NCBI GenBank assembly: GCA_022432975.1
Contig: CM039516.1
Location: forward strand, 31,901,737-31,965,736
Origin: Begonia masoniana
Lineage: Eukaryota; Streptophyta; Magnoliopsida; Cucurbitales; Begoniaceae
Direction: 5' to 3'
Length of the DNA: 64,000 nt
Made by a program: the position numbers and the translations under genes
Shown: one piece after another, positions 10,141 through 21,750 of the stretch
How the letters are laid out: every line of letters begins with the position of its first letter
How positions within the stretch are numbered: position 1 is the stretch's first letter
The notes under the pieces: generated by a model
Database searches by the model: none
What the model was told of the DNA's origin: nothing
Seen by the model: the letters and a program-made list of their open reading frames with translations, nothing else

Positions 10141-13100
10141 TAATTTCAGCTATGCGAGCTCGGAATTTATTAAACTCTGGATGTATTGGATTTCTAGCAA
10201 GTGTTATATGTACTGAACCTAAAGAAGCAACGACACTGGATATGGTACCGATAGTCAATGAATTTCCTGATGTCTTTCCCGATGACCTAACTATGTTACC
10301 ACCTGCGAGAGATGTGGAATTCGGTATTGAGCTGCTACCTGGAACGGCGCCGATCTCTAAAGCTCCTTATAGAATGGCGCCAAGCGAGTTAAAGGAATTA
10401 AAGACCCAACTTGACGATCTACTGGAGAAAGGATTTATCCAACCGAGTTTCTCACCTTGGGGAGCTCCGGTTTTATTTGTGAAGAAAAAGGACGGATCGA
10501 TGAGGATGTGTATCGATTATCGAGAGCTCAACAAAGTCACTATTAAGAACAAATATCCACTACCAAGAATCGATGACTTATTTGACCAGTTGAAGGGAGC
10601 GGCAGTTTTCTCGAAGATTGATCTAAGGTCTGGATATCATCAGCTGAGAATTAAGGAGGAGGACGTGTACAAGACGGCATTTCGTACCAGATATGGCCAT
10701 TATGAATTCCGAGTTATGCCGTTTGGATTAAGTAATGCACCAGCCGCATTTATGGATTTGATGAATCGGACTTTCAAGACATTTTTGGATGATTTTGTTA
10801 TTGTCTTTATTGACGACATTCTTATCTACTCAAAGAGCAAGGAGGAACATGAAGAGCATTTAAGGATTATTCTATCTACATTGAGGCGTGAAAAATTATA
10901 TGCAAAGTTCTCCAAGTGTGAATTCTGGATGGAGAAGGTGGCTTTTCTTGGTCACATTATTTCAAAGGAGGGCGTAGCAGTGGACCCTAGCGAAGATTGA
11001 AGCCGTTAGTAAATGGCCTCAACCAAAGAATGCATCTGAAATAAGAAGTTTCCTTGGTCTTACGGGTTATTATCGGAGATTCGTAGAAGGTTTTTCAACT
11101 GTGGCCAACCCGCTTACGAAGCTAACAAAGAAAGGAGCCAAGTATTTATGGAATGATGAATGCGAGCAAAGCTTTCAAGAGTTGAAGAAGAGGTTAGTCT
11201 CAGCACCCATACTTACTATTCCATCTGGATCAAGAAAATTTGTGGTTTATAGTGACACTTCGAAGTATGGTTTGGGATGTGTCCTTATGCAAGAAGGAAA
11301 AGTAGTTGCCTATGCCTCGAGACAGTTGAAGGAACACGAGAAGAACTACCCAACTCATGATTTGGAACTTGCAGCGGTAGTTCATGCATTAAAGATTTGG
11401 AGACATTATCTTTATGGAGAAAGGTGCGAGATTTATACGGATCATAAGAGTCTGAAATACTTTCTAACCCAGAAGGATCTGAACATGAGACAACGCAGAT
11501 GGTTGGAGCTAGTAAAGGACCATGACTGCGAAATTATTTATCATCCTGGCAAAGCTAACGTCGTAGCTGATGCTTTGAGTAGGAGAACATCATCTCAAAT
11601 TTCTTCATTACAACTGATTCCAGAACAGTTAATCGAGGAGATGCATAGATCTAACATTGAAGTTGTGCTGTTTGGGCTACTTGAGAGATTGTCTGCTATG
11701 ACACTTCAGCCAAGTTTGCTTGAGCAGATAAAGGAGAAACAACGAGGAGATGCTTATATTTGCAAAGTTAGAAGTGATTTGGAGGCAGGAAAAGTTTCTG
11801 ATTTTTCTGTATCTGATAGTGGAATTATTCGGTTTAAGAAGAGATGGTGTATACCAAATGATGCAGAATTAAAGGAAGTTATATTGAAGGAAGCACATTC
11901 AACCCCTTACTCGGTACATCCTGGATCAACAAAAATGTATCGAGATTTGAAGCAACACTATTGGTGGCGTGGGATGAAAGTGGATGTAGCCAAATTTGTG
12001 GAGAAGTGTCTTACTTGTCAACAAGTCAAGGCGGAGCATCAACGACCTGCTGGTACTTTGCAACCACTTATGGTGTCTCAGTGGAAGTGGGAGCATATTA
12101 CTATGGACTTTGTAGTGGGACTTCCCAAGACGTTTAAGGGTCACGACTCCATTTGGGTGATAGTAGATCGATTGACCAAATCAGCACATTTCCTTTCTGT
12201 GAAGACTACTTATACCATGGATCAGTATCCTCAGCTTTATGTTCAGGAGATTATCAGACTTCATGGTACGCCTGTTTCTATTGTGTCTGATCGAGATCCT
12301 CGCTTCACTTCAAAGTTTTGGAAAAGTATGCAGACGGCTATGGGTACGCAGTTGAACTTCAGTACAGCTTTCCACCCCCAGACTGATGGACAATCGGAAA
12401 GGACGATTCAAATCTTGGAGGATATGTTACGGGCATGTGCTATCGACTTTCAAGGAAATTGGAGTAAGAATTTGCCATTGGTGGAGTTCGCCTACAACAA
12501 CAGTTATCAAGCTTCGATCGGTATGGCACCTTATGAAGCTCTATATGGTAGAAAATGCAGATCTCCTAGTGCATTGGGATGAAGTAGGCGAAGGTGTACT
12601 TGTTGGGCCTGATATTTTGAGACAGACCGCCGAGATAGTTACATTAATCCGGAAGAGAATTCTGACGGCTCAGAGTAGACAGAAGAGTTATGCTGATGGG
12701 AGACGAAGAAAGTTAGAGTTTGCTGTCGGAAGATCAAGTTTTTCTGAAAATCTCCCCTATGAGAGGTGTTATGCGATTTGGAAAAAAGGGAAAGTTGAGC
12801 CCAAGATTCACAGGTCCATTTGAGATCACAAGAAGGATAGGAGAAGTTGCTTACCAGTTGGACTTACAGGATTCGTTCAAGCACGTGCACAACGTCTTGC
12901 ATGTCTCAATGTTGAAGAAGTATGTTTCAGACCCCTCGCATGTCTTGCCATCGAGATCTCTTGACTTCACAATCAACCCTGATCTGTCATATGAAGAAAG
13001 ACCGACCTAAATTATAGACGTCGAAGAAAGAGAACTAAGGAATAAGAAGGTCACACTTGTCAGAGTGCTTTGGAAGAACCGGAACATTGAGGAAGCAACT

Positions 13101-13151
13101 TGGGAACGAGAAGAAGAAATGAAGAAAATTTATCCAGAGTTATTTATGTAA
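10115..13151 (+). pseudogene. Element B pol (RT, RNase H, integrase, chromodomain), frameshifted
   Basis: Reverse transcriptase covers about 10360-10960 with the catalytic FIDDI motif at 10806-10820. RNase H (about 11220-11590) has its first catalytic Asp in [10 protein letters not shown]. Integrase (about 11890-12560) shows the HHCC zinc region, then the D, D and E of the catalytic triad near 12105, 12290 and 12390. A chromodomain (about 13040-13150) ends in YPELFM and stop 13149-13151. Frame changes occur near 10990, 12565 and 12725, so the copy is inactive. Chromodomains of this clade are thought to direct integration to heterochromatin. Confidence 0.92.
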
Positions 13152-13183
13152 TTGTTTTAAATTTCGAGGACGAAATTTCTTTT

Positions 13184-13196
13184 AAGGAGGGAAGAT
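13184..13196 (+). promoter_or_regulatory. Element B polypurine tract
   Basis: AAGGAGGGAAGAT lies directly before TGTAAC, the first six bases of the B 3' LTR (13197-13202). The preceding CGAGGACGAAATTTC is the usual context in this clade. Confidence 0.8.
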
Positions 13197-13729
13197 TGTA
13201 ACTGTAACGCCCCCGAACCCACCCTGGCTCGGTGCGCTACTTTGCTAACCAAACCCACGTTGAAACATAATTTAAACTAGGCCTAGACTCGCTAATTACC
13301 CTTACTCCTAACCGCTAAGCACCACGGCGTTTTCCCCGAAAATTTCGACAGAGTAACGCCTGAAAATGGAGCCTCCAAAAATGCTAAGTACCTGCATACA
13401 AACCAATTCCCAACCAGATCCAGAATATTCTTACTCAGCTAATCACTCACTATCCAGCATACAAAATCTCCAATAATAGAAAAATGGAAAACTAAAATAC
13501 TAACATTCTCAAATGCAGAAAATCCACAGGTTAGGGCGACCTATCACCCTTAACTTAACTATATACAACAATAAACATTTACAATAACCACCAAAATATT
13601 AAACCCCACATCTCCGAAGACCATGGTCGAGACGCCCCGACAACTGCCTGCACCGGCATACCGCGTACATCAACGACTGCGTCCCAATCCTAGCTTTCCT
13701 CGAAGCTTTAACCTGTACTCCTGTCGTCA

Positions 13730-15060
13730 CCTACACCACGGAAACACACACACACACGTAAGCTTACGCTTAGCAAGTAGGGGATAATAAATATAAACAA
13801 CTGCAATCCACAATTAAACCTCACACAACCCTAACACAACCACACACACACGCTCAACACGACAACGCAACACAACAACACAACTTCCCAATGCAACTCA
13901 ACAACATCACAATGCAATCAACCTAACACAATGCAGTTTCTAACTCTCAGTTGTGTTCGTTTGCTGATCGTTGCTTTAATCACGACATTTGCGTATTTTA
14001 GTCAATCATCCTTCATAGAGGTCCCCTCGGGGTGCTACTACCAGCAACCTCAGCCCGACAAGGCACACTAATCAGGATCTCGTGTTTTAGCCGGTCATCT
14101 CTCATAGAGTTCCCCTCGGGTTGCTACTACCAGCAACCTCAGCCCGACAAGTCATCCCTATTCGAGATGCATTTTACATTACGTATCTTAGCCAGTCATC
14201 CTTCACAGAGGTCCCCTCGGGGTGCTACTACCAGCAACCTCAGCCCGACAAGGCCCACTATTCAGGATCTCGTGTTTTAGCCGGTCATCTCTCATAGAGT
14301 TCCCCTCGGGGTGCTACTACCTCGGGTGCTACTACCAGCAACCTCAGCCCGACAAGGCACACTAATCAGGATCTCGTGTTTTAGCCGGTCATCTCTCATA
14401 GAGTTCCCCTCGGGTTGCTACTACCAGCAACCTCAGCCCGACAAGTCATTCTATTCGAGATGCATTTTACATTTACGTATCTTAGCCAGTCATCCTTCAC
14501 AGAGGTCCCCTCGGGGTGCTACTACCAGCAACCTCAGCCCGACAAGGCCCACTATTCAGGATCTCGTGTTTTAGCCGGTCATCTCTCATAGAGTTCCCCT
14601 CGGGGTGCTACTACCAGCAACCTCAGCCTGACAAGTCAACCTATTCGAGAGGCATTTTACATTTTACTTTATCTGATTACATTCATGCTCACAATGCCAA
14701 ACAATGCCACTAATCGTTTCTAACGTGCTATACCATGATGCATGCTTCAAATATGCAATACCACACGAAACCATCAACACCACAACACAAGTCAACAATA
14801 CAACACCAAACAAACAAACATCCCCCGAGGCTCTGGACTACGATGCATTTCACACTATGATGCAAGTCGCACAAATACTTAACCAGACCAGACCAAAACA
14901 AAGCAAAGCAATCAACCAACAAAGAAGACAACCAAACAACAAACAACAAACCTATCGTTCCGTGGTGCAGGCCCTAAGGCAAAACAAACGTCCTCTACTT
15001 ACCTGAACTCTAGCACCGCACTTACTCGCTTTGGCTATGTACATTTGCCCACTCGGTAAC
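13730..15060 (-). other. LTR intron-end pairing module, C copy
   Basis: On the minus strand: candidate exon 15060-15003 (58 nt) between an AG and GTAAGT; donor from 15002; GCC-TTAG-GGC hairpin; arm 1 CCTGCACCACGGAA (14971-14958); a spacer of about 1.2 kb holding a tandem repeat; hairpin 2 TAAGC-GTAA-GCTTA (13772-13759); arm 2 TTCCGTGGTGTAGG (13743-13730) with the candidate acceptor AG at 13732-13731. The arms pair over 14 bp, with one G-U wobble. Confidence 0.75.
14017..14655 (-). repeat. Tandem higher-order repeat inside C
   Basis: A unit of roughly 95-100 bp containing CCCCTCGGG and GCTACTACCAGCAACCTCAG recurs about six times. It alternates between two variants (TCCTTCACAGAGG and TCTCTCATAGAGT), giving a two-unit higher-order repeat of about 190-200 bp. 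One partial unit at 14305-14335 is inserted out of step. The array lies in the spacer between the two pairing arms. Confidence 0.85.
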
Positions 15061-16141
15061 CTATCACATTCACAAAATTCACATAAGCATCACTATTCAC
15101 TTCTAAAGAATATTTAAACTAACTCTAACTACAACTATTCAAACTTCTTTAAAATTAAGGCTACATACACCAACTTACTCTCAAACTATTATTTCTAGCC
15201 TAATCCAACTAAAGCCTAACTAAATGGGCCACCAATTTGGGTTGGGTAAAAACCGACCCGAACTTCAAACGCGCGTAACTTTCACGTCGGATATCGGAAT
15301 CGAACGATTCCAGCGGCCACGTACTCCTCTAATAACCTATTTTAACCTGCCAAAAGGAATTTGAAAACAAACGACCCTAGCTAGGTCGAAAATAAGAAAA
15401 CCCGAATTGCCCCTTCACCCGGAAAATTCCCTTTTCCAATTTTCCATCAATTCACACTCAATTCTTCACCAATCAACCACATATACCCTCAATTAGCATA
15501 AACTAATCAAAAATCTCGAATTACAAGCAAAAACCCAAAATGCCCCAAAGAGGGCTTTCTGAATTTCGACAAAAGCCGGTCCAAGGGTCGGCGAACCCAC
15601 GCCGGAAACACCCAAAATCGGCCGGTGATCGGAGCTCAATCTAGCTCGTCACTCTCGGCCACGACAGAACGGAAAACAGGGCAAAAATGGCTTACCCATC
15701 GGATTTGTGCGCGGAGACGGGCCGAAAATGGTAGACCTGGAAGAGCCGCCGTCGTCTGGCCTGAAAACGGCCGAGAGTCGCCGGCGTACGTCGTTTCTCT
15801 CCCTCGTCTCTCCCCTGTTCGCGCTCTCGGCCGTCGGGCTCGACGAACAACAGAATGCAATTTTGTTGTTTGTTTTGTTTTTTATTTTTATTAATAATAA
15901 TTTTTATTAAACATTAACAAATCATCAATTATCGATTTGCCCTCCCGTACATTCGGCCTCTTCGAATTTCGTTAATCTCGTTATTAATTTAACCTAACCC
16001 TCAGCTTAATTTCATGAGAAATACTTGAACCTAAATAAAAACCATTTACTTTTCTTTTAAATTAATTAAAACAACCAATTTATTAATCTGTTATTTTCTC
16101 TCCAATTTTCCTCTACAAAAAAACCCGGGTGTTACAGTAAC

Positions 16142-18202
16142 AATTACAAATTCAAATTGGAAATTCCCAATTCAATTCATTTTTTTTTTATTTTAAGCAA
16201 TATGTAACCCAAATTTTTTTGGATAAAAATCAAATTAAAAATCAAGACTAATTGGGTGAATCTAACCCAAAAAATCAACCAAAGACAGAAAAGGTTTGGA
16301 TTTGAGGTTAAACAAATCCGAATTTGAAATCGGATTTTCAGAGAACCAGTCGGATTCTCCTCTGAAAATCCGACGCTCAATCTGTATGCATGAAGTCTGG
16401 AAAACGTCCAGATACAAAGAAGAGATAAACTGGAAATTTGAAAAAAATCCGAGCTTACCTGTTGCAGCTCGAAAAATCCGTGGAGTTGGCGGATTCCACG
16501 GAAGGCGCGAGGACACCCCTCGCCCTATAAATAGAGGCTTTCGGTGGAGGAGGAAACTCACACCGAAGCACTCCTCTTCCTCTCGAGTTCAGAGAAACTC
16601 TTACCTCTCAGTCATCGACGACGAACGTTGGAGAAGCAGCAACTCCAAAGCCGAGCTCCGACAAAACTTTCTTCTCTGGCCGCCGAGCTCCGACGACGAT
16701 CCCTAAACTCCGACGACGACCCATCGGAGTAAGCTCTCTCTGTTTTCTCCTCTGTCTCTCGCCGATCACTCTCGGCTTCTCTCCCTCACTCTCTGTTCTC
16801 ATTCTCCCTCTCTGCTCTCAGGACTTGATAATCGCGAAGAAGAAGGTGAAGGAGAATTGGGTTTTGTTTAAAAACCTGAACCAGGCCAGCAGCGAACCAA
16901 CTCGAACCGGTTCACTTATTTCAGCCCAGACCGAACCAAACCAAGCTGACCCGAACCAAACCGGACCAACAGTGACCTGACCCGATTACTGTTCACCGAC
17001 CCGAGTACTGTTCACCCGACCCGAACCCGACTCGAACCGATTTTTCCACCCGATTCTAACCGAACCGATCGAAATTTATTCAGGTAAGAATTTCTGCCCA
17101 AATTCTTTTAAAGTTGGATTAAAATTAAGTGGGATTTTAATATTGTTATTCGAATTAGGCATAAAATATTTTAGAACCGTCCGATTCGATCCAAATCGAA
17201 TCAAACGATCCGATCTGACCCGACAACACACCGTAAGTAAATTCTGCTCAAATTACCTTGTAATTGAATTTATTAAGTAGGAACTTAAAATCAAAGATTT
17301 GATTTGAACGGGGTATTATTTTGGAAATTTTGGAAAAATCCCGATAAACGCTAATTGCTCGGAATCCAAGTAAGTGAAATACAAGTTTTGGCTACGGCCC
17401 TACATCACAAGATTATTATATAATTATTTTATTTTCAGTTACACGTTTTTAATGGTTGAGCACGTATGTTAGAATATCGACATAGAATAGTTTAAAAGAT
17501 AAAATTGATAGGTTATTTGCATGTGTATGAAAAAGTAAAAGAAAATGCGATAGCAAAAGCCTGAACGACAGTGAGATGGTGAGCTTGAGCATATGTTTTA
17601 ACGTGATAGCAAAAGCCTGAACGACAGTGAGATGATGAGCTTGATCGTTAAAATTAAAAGTAAAAGATGACGATGCCTGAACGACAATGAGATGGCTAAG
17701 TCTTAACAGGATTCGGTAAAAGTAAAAGTAAAAGTTTTGCACGTATTTCCACTTACTGAGTTTTTCTCACCTTTTTGTTTTAAACTTGTGATGTAGGTGA
17801 GTTTTTGTCTGAGGAAGAAATTGCTGCAATTGAGAATCCTCCAGCGGCAAGCGAGCATACAGATGAAGATCATATTGATGATTTTGAGGGAAATGATTTA
17901 AACTAGTATGCTTTAGTTTTTCAAACGATATTTAAAGTTTATTCCAATTTGAGAATTTGAATCATTGTGTTGAATTTTTATTATTAAATAAAGTTTCATT
18001 AAATGTTTTAAATATGCGATGGTTTTCAAGATTTTAACAAATTAATTATCAAAGCTTCCTGTGATATTTAAGTTTTCAATTAATATGTTTTAAATTTTAA
18101 ATTTTCGATTTAACGCTCGATTTCAAGAATCAATTTGAGGAAAACTCTAGGGTTTTCAAAATTAGGGTTCTAAATTGGGGATTTTTAAATTGGGGCGTTA
18201 CA
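16142..18202 (+). repeat. Element B 3' LTR, main part
   Basis: Continues the six bases at 13197-13202 after the insertion of C. TATA box at 16525-16534. Ends GGGGCGTTACA at 18202. Near-identical to 6396-8464. Confidence 0.92.
17370..17797 (+). other. LTR intron-end pairing module, B 3' copy
   Basis: Donor GTAAGT 17370-17375, arm 1 CCTACATCACAAG 17399-17411, hairpin TGAG-TTTTT-CTCA 17757-17769, arm 2 CTTGTGATGTAGG 17785-17797, candidate acceptor AG 17795-17796. Perfect 13/13 complement, as in the 5' LTR. Confidence 0.75.
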
Positions 18203-19783
18203 TGATAACTCTTAAATTAGAGTTATTTTATACTATTTTTAATTGATATAATTTGTATGAATTGAGTGAATGTAAGAAGAAATTGGTATGATTTATTATA
18301 ATTGATATATAATGCTGCAGCATCACAATATTAGTTGAATTTAATGTATTTCATGCATATTCTCATAAAAACAAGCATATTTGTATCACTAATGAATATT
18401 ATATTTAAATGCAAAATCATTAGCGGGAATATCGAATTCAAATGATGGAAATTATGGAGAAAGAGAAAGCAAATCAATGAAATATTGGTTACCATAAATA
18501 AAGGAGTAAATCAAGAAACCTTGGTTGCAAATTGATTCAAATTATGAAGATAGAAAGAGATCCGCTGGAGATTTTGAAAAGCAGAAGACACATGGCATGC
18601 AGAAAATGACAAAAAGGAAGGAAAAGTCAATTGGAAGAAAGAGATTTGGCTTTTCATTGAAGCACGTGGAACGAGGATTAGAGGAATAAAGCCATTCTGA
18701 AAAATAAAAAGGTGGAACAATAAAAATAAATAAAAATCTGGAGAGAAAAAAATGAGGATTTGGCTGCTGAAATTAAGGAAGAGAAAAAGGGAACAAAAAG
18801 AAAAAGGGAATTTTAGAGAAAAAGGTTGGTCTGCGGCAGGGAGGCTGGAAGGGGACTTGAACCTAGGGTCAAAGACCTAGGGGAAAAACCCTAAAGGTCT
18901 GTAGAAGAACACCAAGGTTTTGCAACCCTGAAGAGCTAAAGGACAAAAATAGACGAAAAGGTGCAGAAAAACCAAAGGACTACGCAGAACGAGAAGGAGG
19001 GGAATCTTGGTTGCTGGAGATCTGGACTTCAAAAATTCTTCTTCTTATTCTATTTTCTGATTTTTCCTTTGATGAATATTATTTTTATTTTTAGTCTTGT
19101 TATCATGATTTTAGGCTAAACTTTTTATTACTTGGTTAAGACGATAGTATTCGTTACAGTATTTTGCTACGATCTCAGTTTTGTTTATGTAATTGTTTAT
19201 TGAACAATTATTTGTGATGTTCCTTGTTTAAGTCAGATCATATCGATAGATAGATTGACGATTCATGTTTATATTGTATCGACAGATAGATATAAATTTT
19301 TAGATGCACGAATAATTAATCGGATTAAATTGTTACAACGTAGTTAGCATTAATTCGATTGGCGATAAGAATGGAGCATATAGGAAATTCAATATTAGTT
19401 ACATTCTTTCAAGGTAGAAAGAAATTCTAAATTGAATTTACCTAGGCAATTCGAAAGAATCCTAGAAATATTTTTATTCTTGCTGTTCATAAACAATACT
19501 GCAGAGCATTACCAGAGCATCAGTGGTAAAATTATCGTAACGAAGAAATCGATCCTAGCCAAGGCTTTTATTCATCAATTTTACCTCGTTTAATCTTGCT
19601 TTATTTTATTGCATCATTATTCATATTTTATTTCTAATTATTATCCAGCAATTTAATATTTTTATAAGATTTTTGTAGCGATTAATTCAACTAACAATAT
19701 CCTCATGGGATCGATACTTTACTTACTCTATTACTTCGTTAGCGACACGTGCACTTGCGTGTAAGTGTGTAAAATCACTAACA
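18203..19783 (+). repeat. Element A 3' LTR
   Basis: Starts TGATAACTC and ends CACTAACA. Its first five bases also appear at 6391-6395, as the target duplication left by element B. Followed by ATGTC, the duplication left by element A itself. Confidence 0.92.
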
Positions 19784-20172
19784 ATGTCCATTGAGTCACG
19801 CGAAGTGCACGTGACAGATCGGATGATGTGTACCCTATCAGCCGATGCATGCAAACCCATGCAGCCCGAACAGGATGACGTCGAGTGATCTGAGGGCATT
19901 TCTTTTCTGCCTGATTATGTCATGGAACTGATAACCGAGCATAGTCGCTCGATTATGTGAACTAATGAGTTATTAGATTTATGAAAGAGTCGGGTTTTGG
20001 ATGGTTTATTTTTCGTCAGATGATATATTGTCCGCGAGTCAAGTTTTAAGTTCTAAGTTTCGAGAAATAAAAAAAAATAATATAATACTGATAATGAACA
20101 AGGTGCTGAAAGTAAGAATTAAATGATTAAGAAAGTCATGAATTATGTCTCGACCCTACTGGGGTCGTTATA
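19784..20172 (+). repeat. Element D 5' LTR, second part
   Basis: Continues the D LTR after element A. Ends TCGTTATA, the same non-canonical ...TA end as the 3' LTR at 27364. Confidence 0.9.
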
Positions 20173-20176
20173 ATTA

Positions 20177-20187
20177 TGGTATCAAGC
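20177..20187 (+). promoter_or_regulatory. Element D primer binding site (Met-type, imperfect)
   Basis: TGGTATCAAGC begins 4 nt after the LTR. It resembles the initiator tRNA-Met complement but departs from the usual TGGTATCAGAGC. Confidence 0.7.
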
Positions 20188-20334
20188 AAAACCGGGTTCT
20201 AAAATCGATTTTGCAGACTGCCTCCCAGCACAGATTGCCACCTGAGTATACTCCAGCAACTGTAAGTGTTTATAATTTTAGTAAATGTCATTAAGTTAAG
20301 ATGTATTTATGAATGTTTGTTTAGGAATCTTAAA

Positions 20335-21699
20335 ATGGTAAGAGGTCAGCAAAGAGAGACCAATGAGGACAGCAATGCCATTGCTCAATTGACAGAGTTG
20401 GTCATGCGCCAATCTCGCCAGATCGAACAGCTGATGACTGCCAGCGAAGAACAAGCAAATTCTAGTTCAAATGCAGCTCAAGATCATGGTGGCGAGCGTT
20501 TTCACCGGTTTCGACCCCCGACATTTAATGGTCGAGTTTCAGACCCTGTTTATGTTGAGGAATGAATTCAAAAAATGGAGGACATGTTCAGGTATGCAAA
20601 AGTTGAGGACGGAGATAAGGTTACGTGTGCTGTCTGTCACCTGGAACTTGATGCAAGGCATTGGTAGAACTCAATCCAGAGCACCGCTGATGCAGGAGCT
20701 ATGACCTGGGAAATGTTTAAGACTGCCTTCTTTGACAAGTATTTCAGCCGAGCTGTTCGGGCCAGCAAGAAAATGGAATTCATGCAACTACGTCAAACTG
20801 GTTCTGTGGCTGATTACATCAGTAAGTTTGAGGCACTGTCTCGGTTTTCTCCCCGCCTGGTGGATGATGAGGAGGACAAGATTCACCAGTTTGTCCACGG
20901 ACTGAAGCCGAGCCTCTTTCAGGGAGTGAAGACTGCAGGGATTCATAACATACCTTATTCCGAAGTGGCTGCTAAGGCTTTAGAATTGGAAGAGGTAGAG
21001 TTGGCAGTACGAGGACAATGTGAACCGCCAAGGAAGTTTTTCAAGGATACTCAGCCACCACCGCGCCAGGGCAGAGGTTGGCAACCACAACCGAACAGAG
21101 GGCCACAGCAACAGCAGAAAGGCATAAAGAGATCCTTCAATCCAAATGATGACCAAGGAAAAGGAAAGCGACCCCTGGCTCCTCTATGCCCCACCTGTCA
21201 GAAGAACCACCCCGGCGAATGCAAGTTACATTCTGGCCGCTGTTATAGATGTGATAAGGTTGGACACGTGGTCAGAGACTGCCCCTTGCCGCCAGACCCG
21301 AATCGAGTCAGGGTAGCGCCAAGGGTTTATGCTTTAATGGAGGATGAAGATGCCGAGCAGCACACAGTCATAACAGGTACTATTATGGTTTGTGGTATTT
21401 CTGCTTACACACTTATAGATACAGGGGCCACACACTCGTTTGTATCAACCCTGTTTGTACTTGAACATAAACTAGAACTCATGCCAGCTGAGAGGTCATT
21501 TAGTGTCATGTTACCGTCGGGGAAGTCCCTACATTCTGAGCAGATATTGAAAGGTGATGTTATGTCCTTAGGAGATAAGAAGCTATATGTAGAACTGATC
21601 GTAATCGATATGAGAGGATATGAGGTCATACTAGGGATGGATTGGTTATTCAGGCATTATGCCACGATAAGTTGTAGGTCTGGATTAGTTGAGTTCTGA
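20335..21699 (+). pseudogene. Element D gag and protease with nonsense codons
   Basis: ATG at 20335. One reading frame runs to 21699, broken by TGA at 20563, TAG at 20668 and TGA at 21697. The first two fall where the family has tryptophan. It contains the PF03732 gag domain (about 20560-20990), a basic Q/P-rich stretch, a CX2CX4HX4C knuckle (about 21241-21282) and the protease motif DTGATHSF near 21418. In contrast to B, this copy decays by point changes rather than frameshifts. Confidence 0.9.
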
Positions 21700-21750
21700 C
21701 CCCCGAGTGGTGATCGGTATTCCTTCCAAGCTATCCCAAAACAAAGTAAA

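Larger units (their letters stand above)
13203..16136 (-). mobile_element. Solo LTR C (Tekay-type, reverse orientation)
   Basis: 2934 bp bounded by TGTAAC...GTTACA with the 5-bp duplication GTAAC (13198-13202 and 16137-16141). Read on the minus strand it starts TGTAACACCCGGG and ends GGGGGCGTTACA, the usual LTR polarity of this group. There is no internal region or second LTR, so it is a solo LTR left by LTR-LTR recombination. It entered B six bases into the B 3' LTR. The pairing module runs 15002 to 13730 on the minus strand with a higher-order repeat inside. Confidence 0.9.
6396..18202 (+). mobile_element. Element B: Tekay/Del-type Ty3/gypsy retrotransposon, hosting solo LTR C
   Basis: LTRs start TGTAACAATTAC and end GGGGCGTTACA (6396-8464, and 13197-18202 interrupted by C). 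The 5-bp duplication TGATA lies at 6391-6395 and 18203-18207. The interior has an initiator-Met primer site, gag, protease, reverse transcriptase, RNase H, integrase, chromodomain and purine tract, all on the plus strand, but with at least five frameshifts. The chromodomain and the TGTAAC...GTTACA termini identify the Tekay/Del clade. Confidence 0.95.
1482..19783 (+). mobile_element. Element A: Athila/Tat-type LTR retrotransposon, gag only, hosting element B
   Basis: It is bounded by LTRs beginning TGATAACTC and ending CACTAACA (1482-3064 and 18203-19783), with the 5-bp duplication ATGTC on each side. The primer binding site matches tRNA-Asp and the 3' purine tract is GTTTGGGGGTATT. The interior, 3065-6390 without B, encodes a gag-like protein only; no protease, reverse transcriptase or integrase is present. 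Element B entered after the first five bases of the 3' LTR (TGATA at 6391-6395, repeated at 18203-18207). A would have depended on proteins of a related element for movement. Confidence 0.92.

Noticed and set aside
14032..14713. Several short open frames with repeated peptides
   Set aside because: Products of the tandem repeat in solo LTR C, on the strand opposite to the LTR's own direction.
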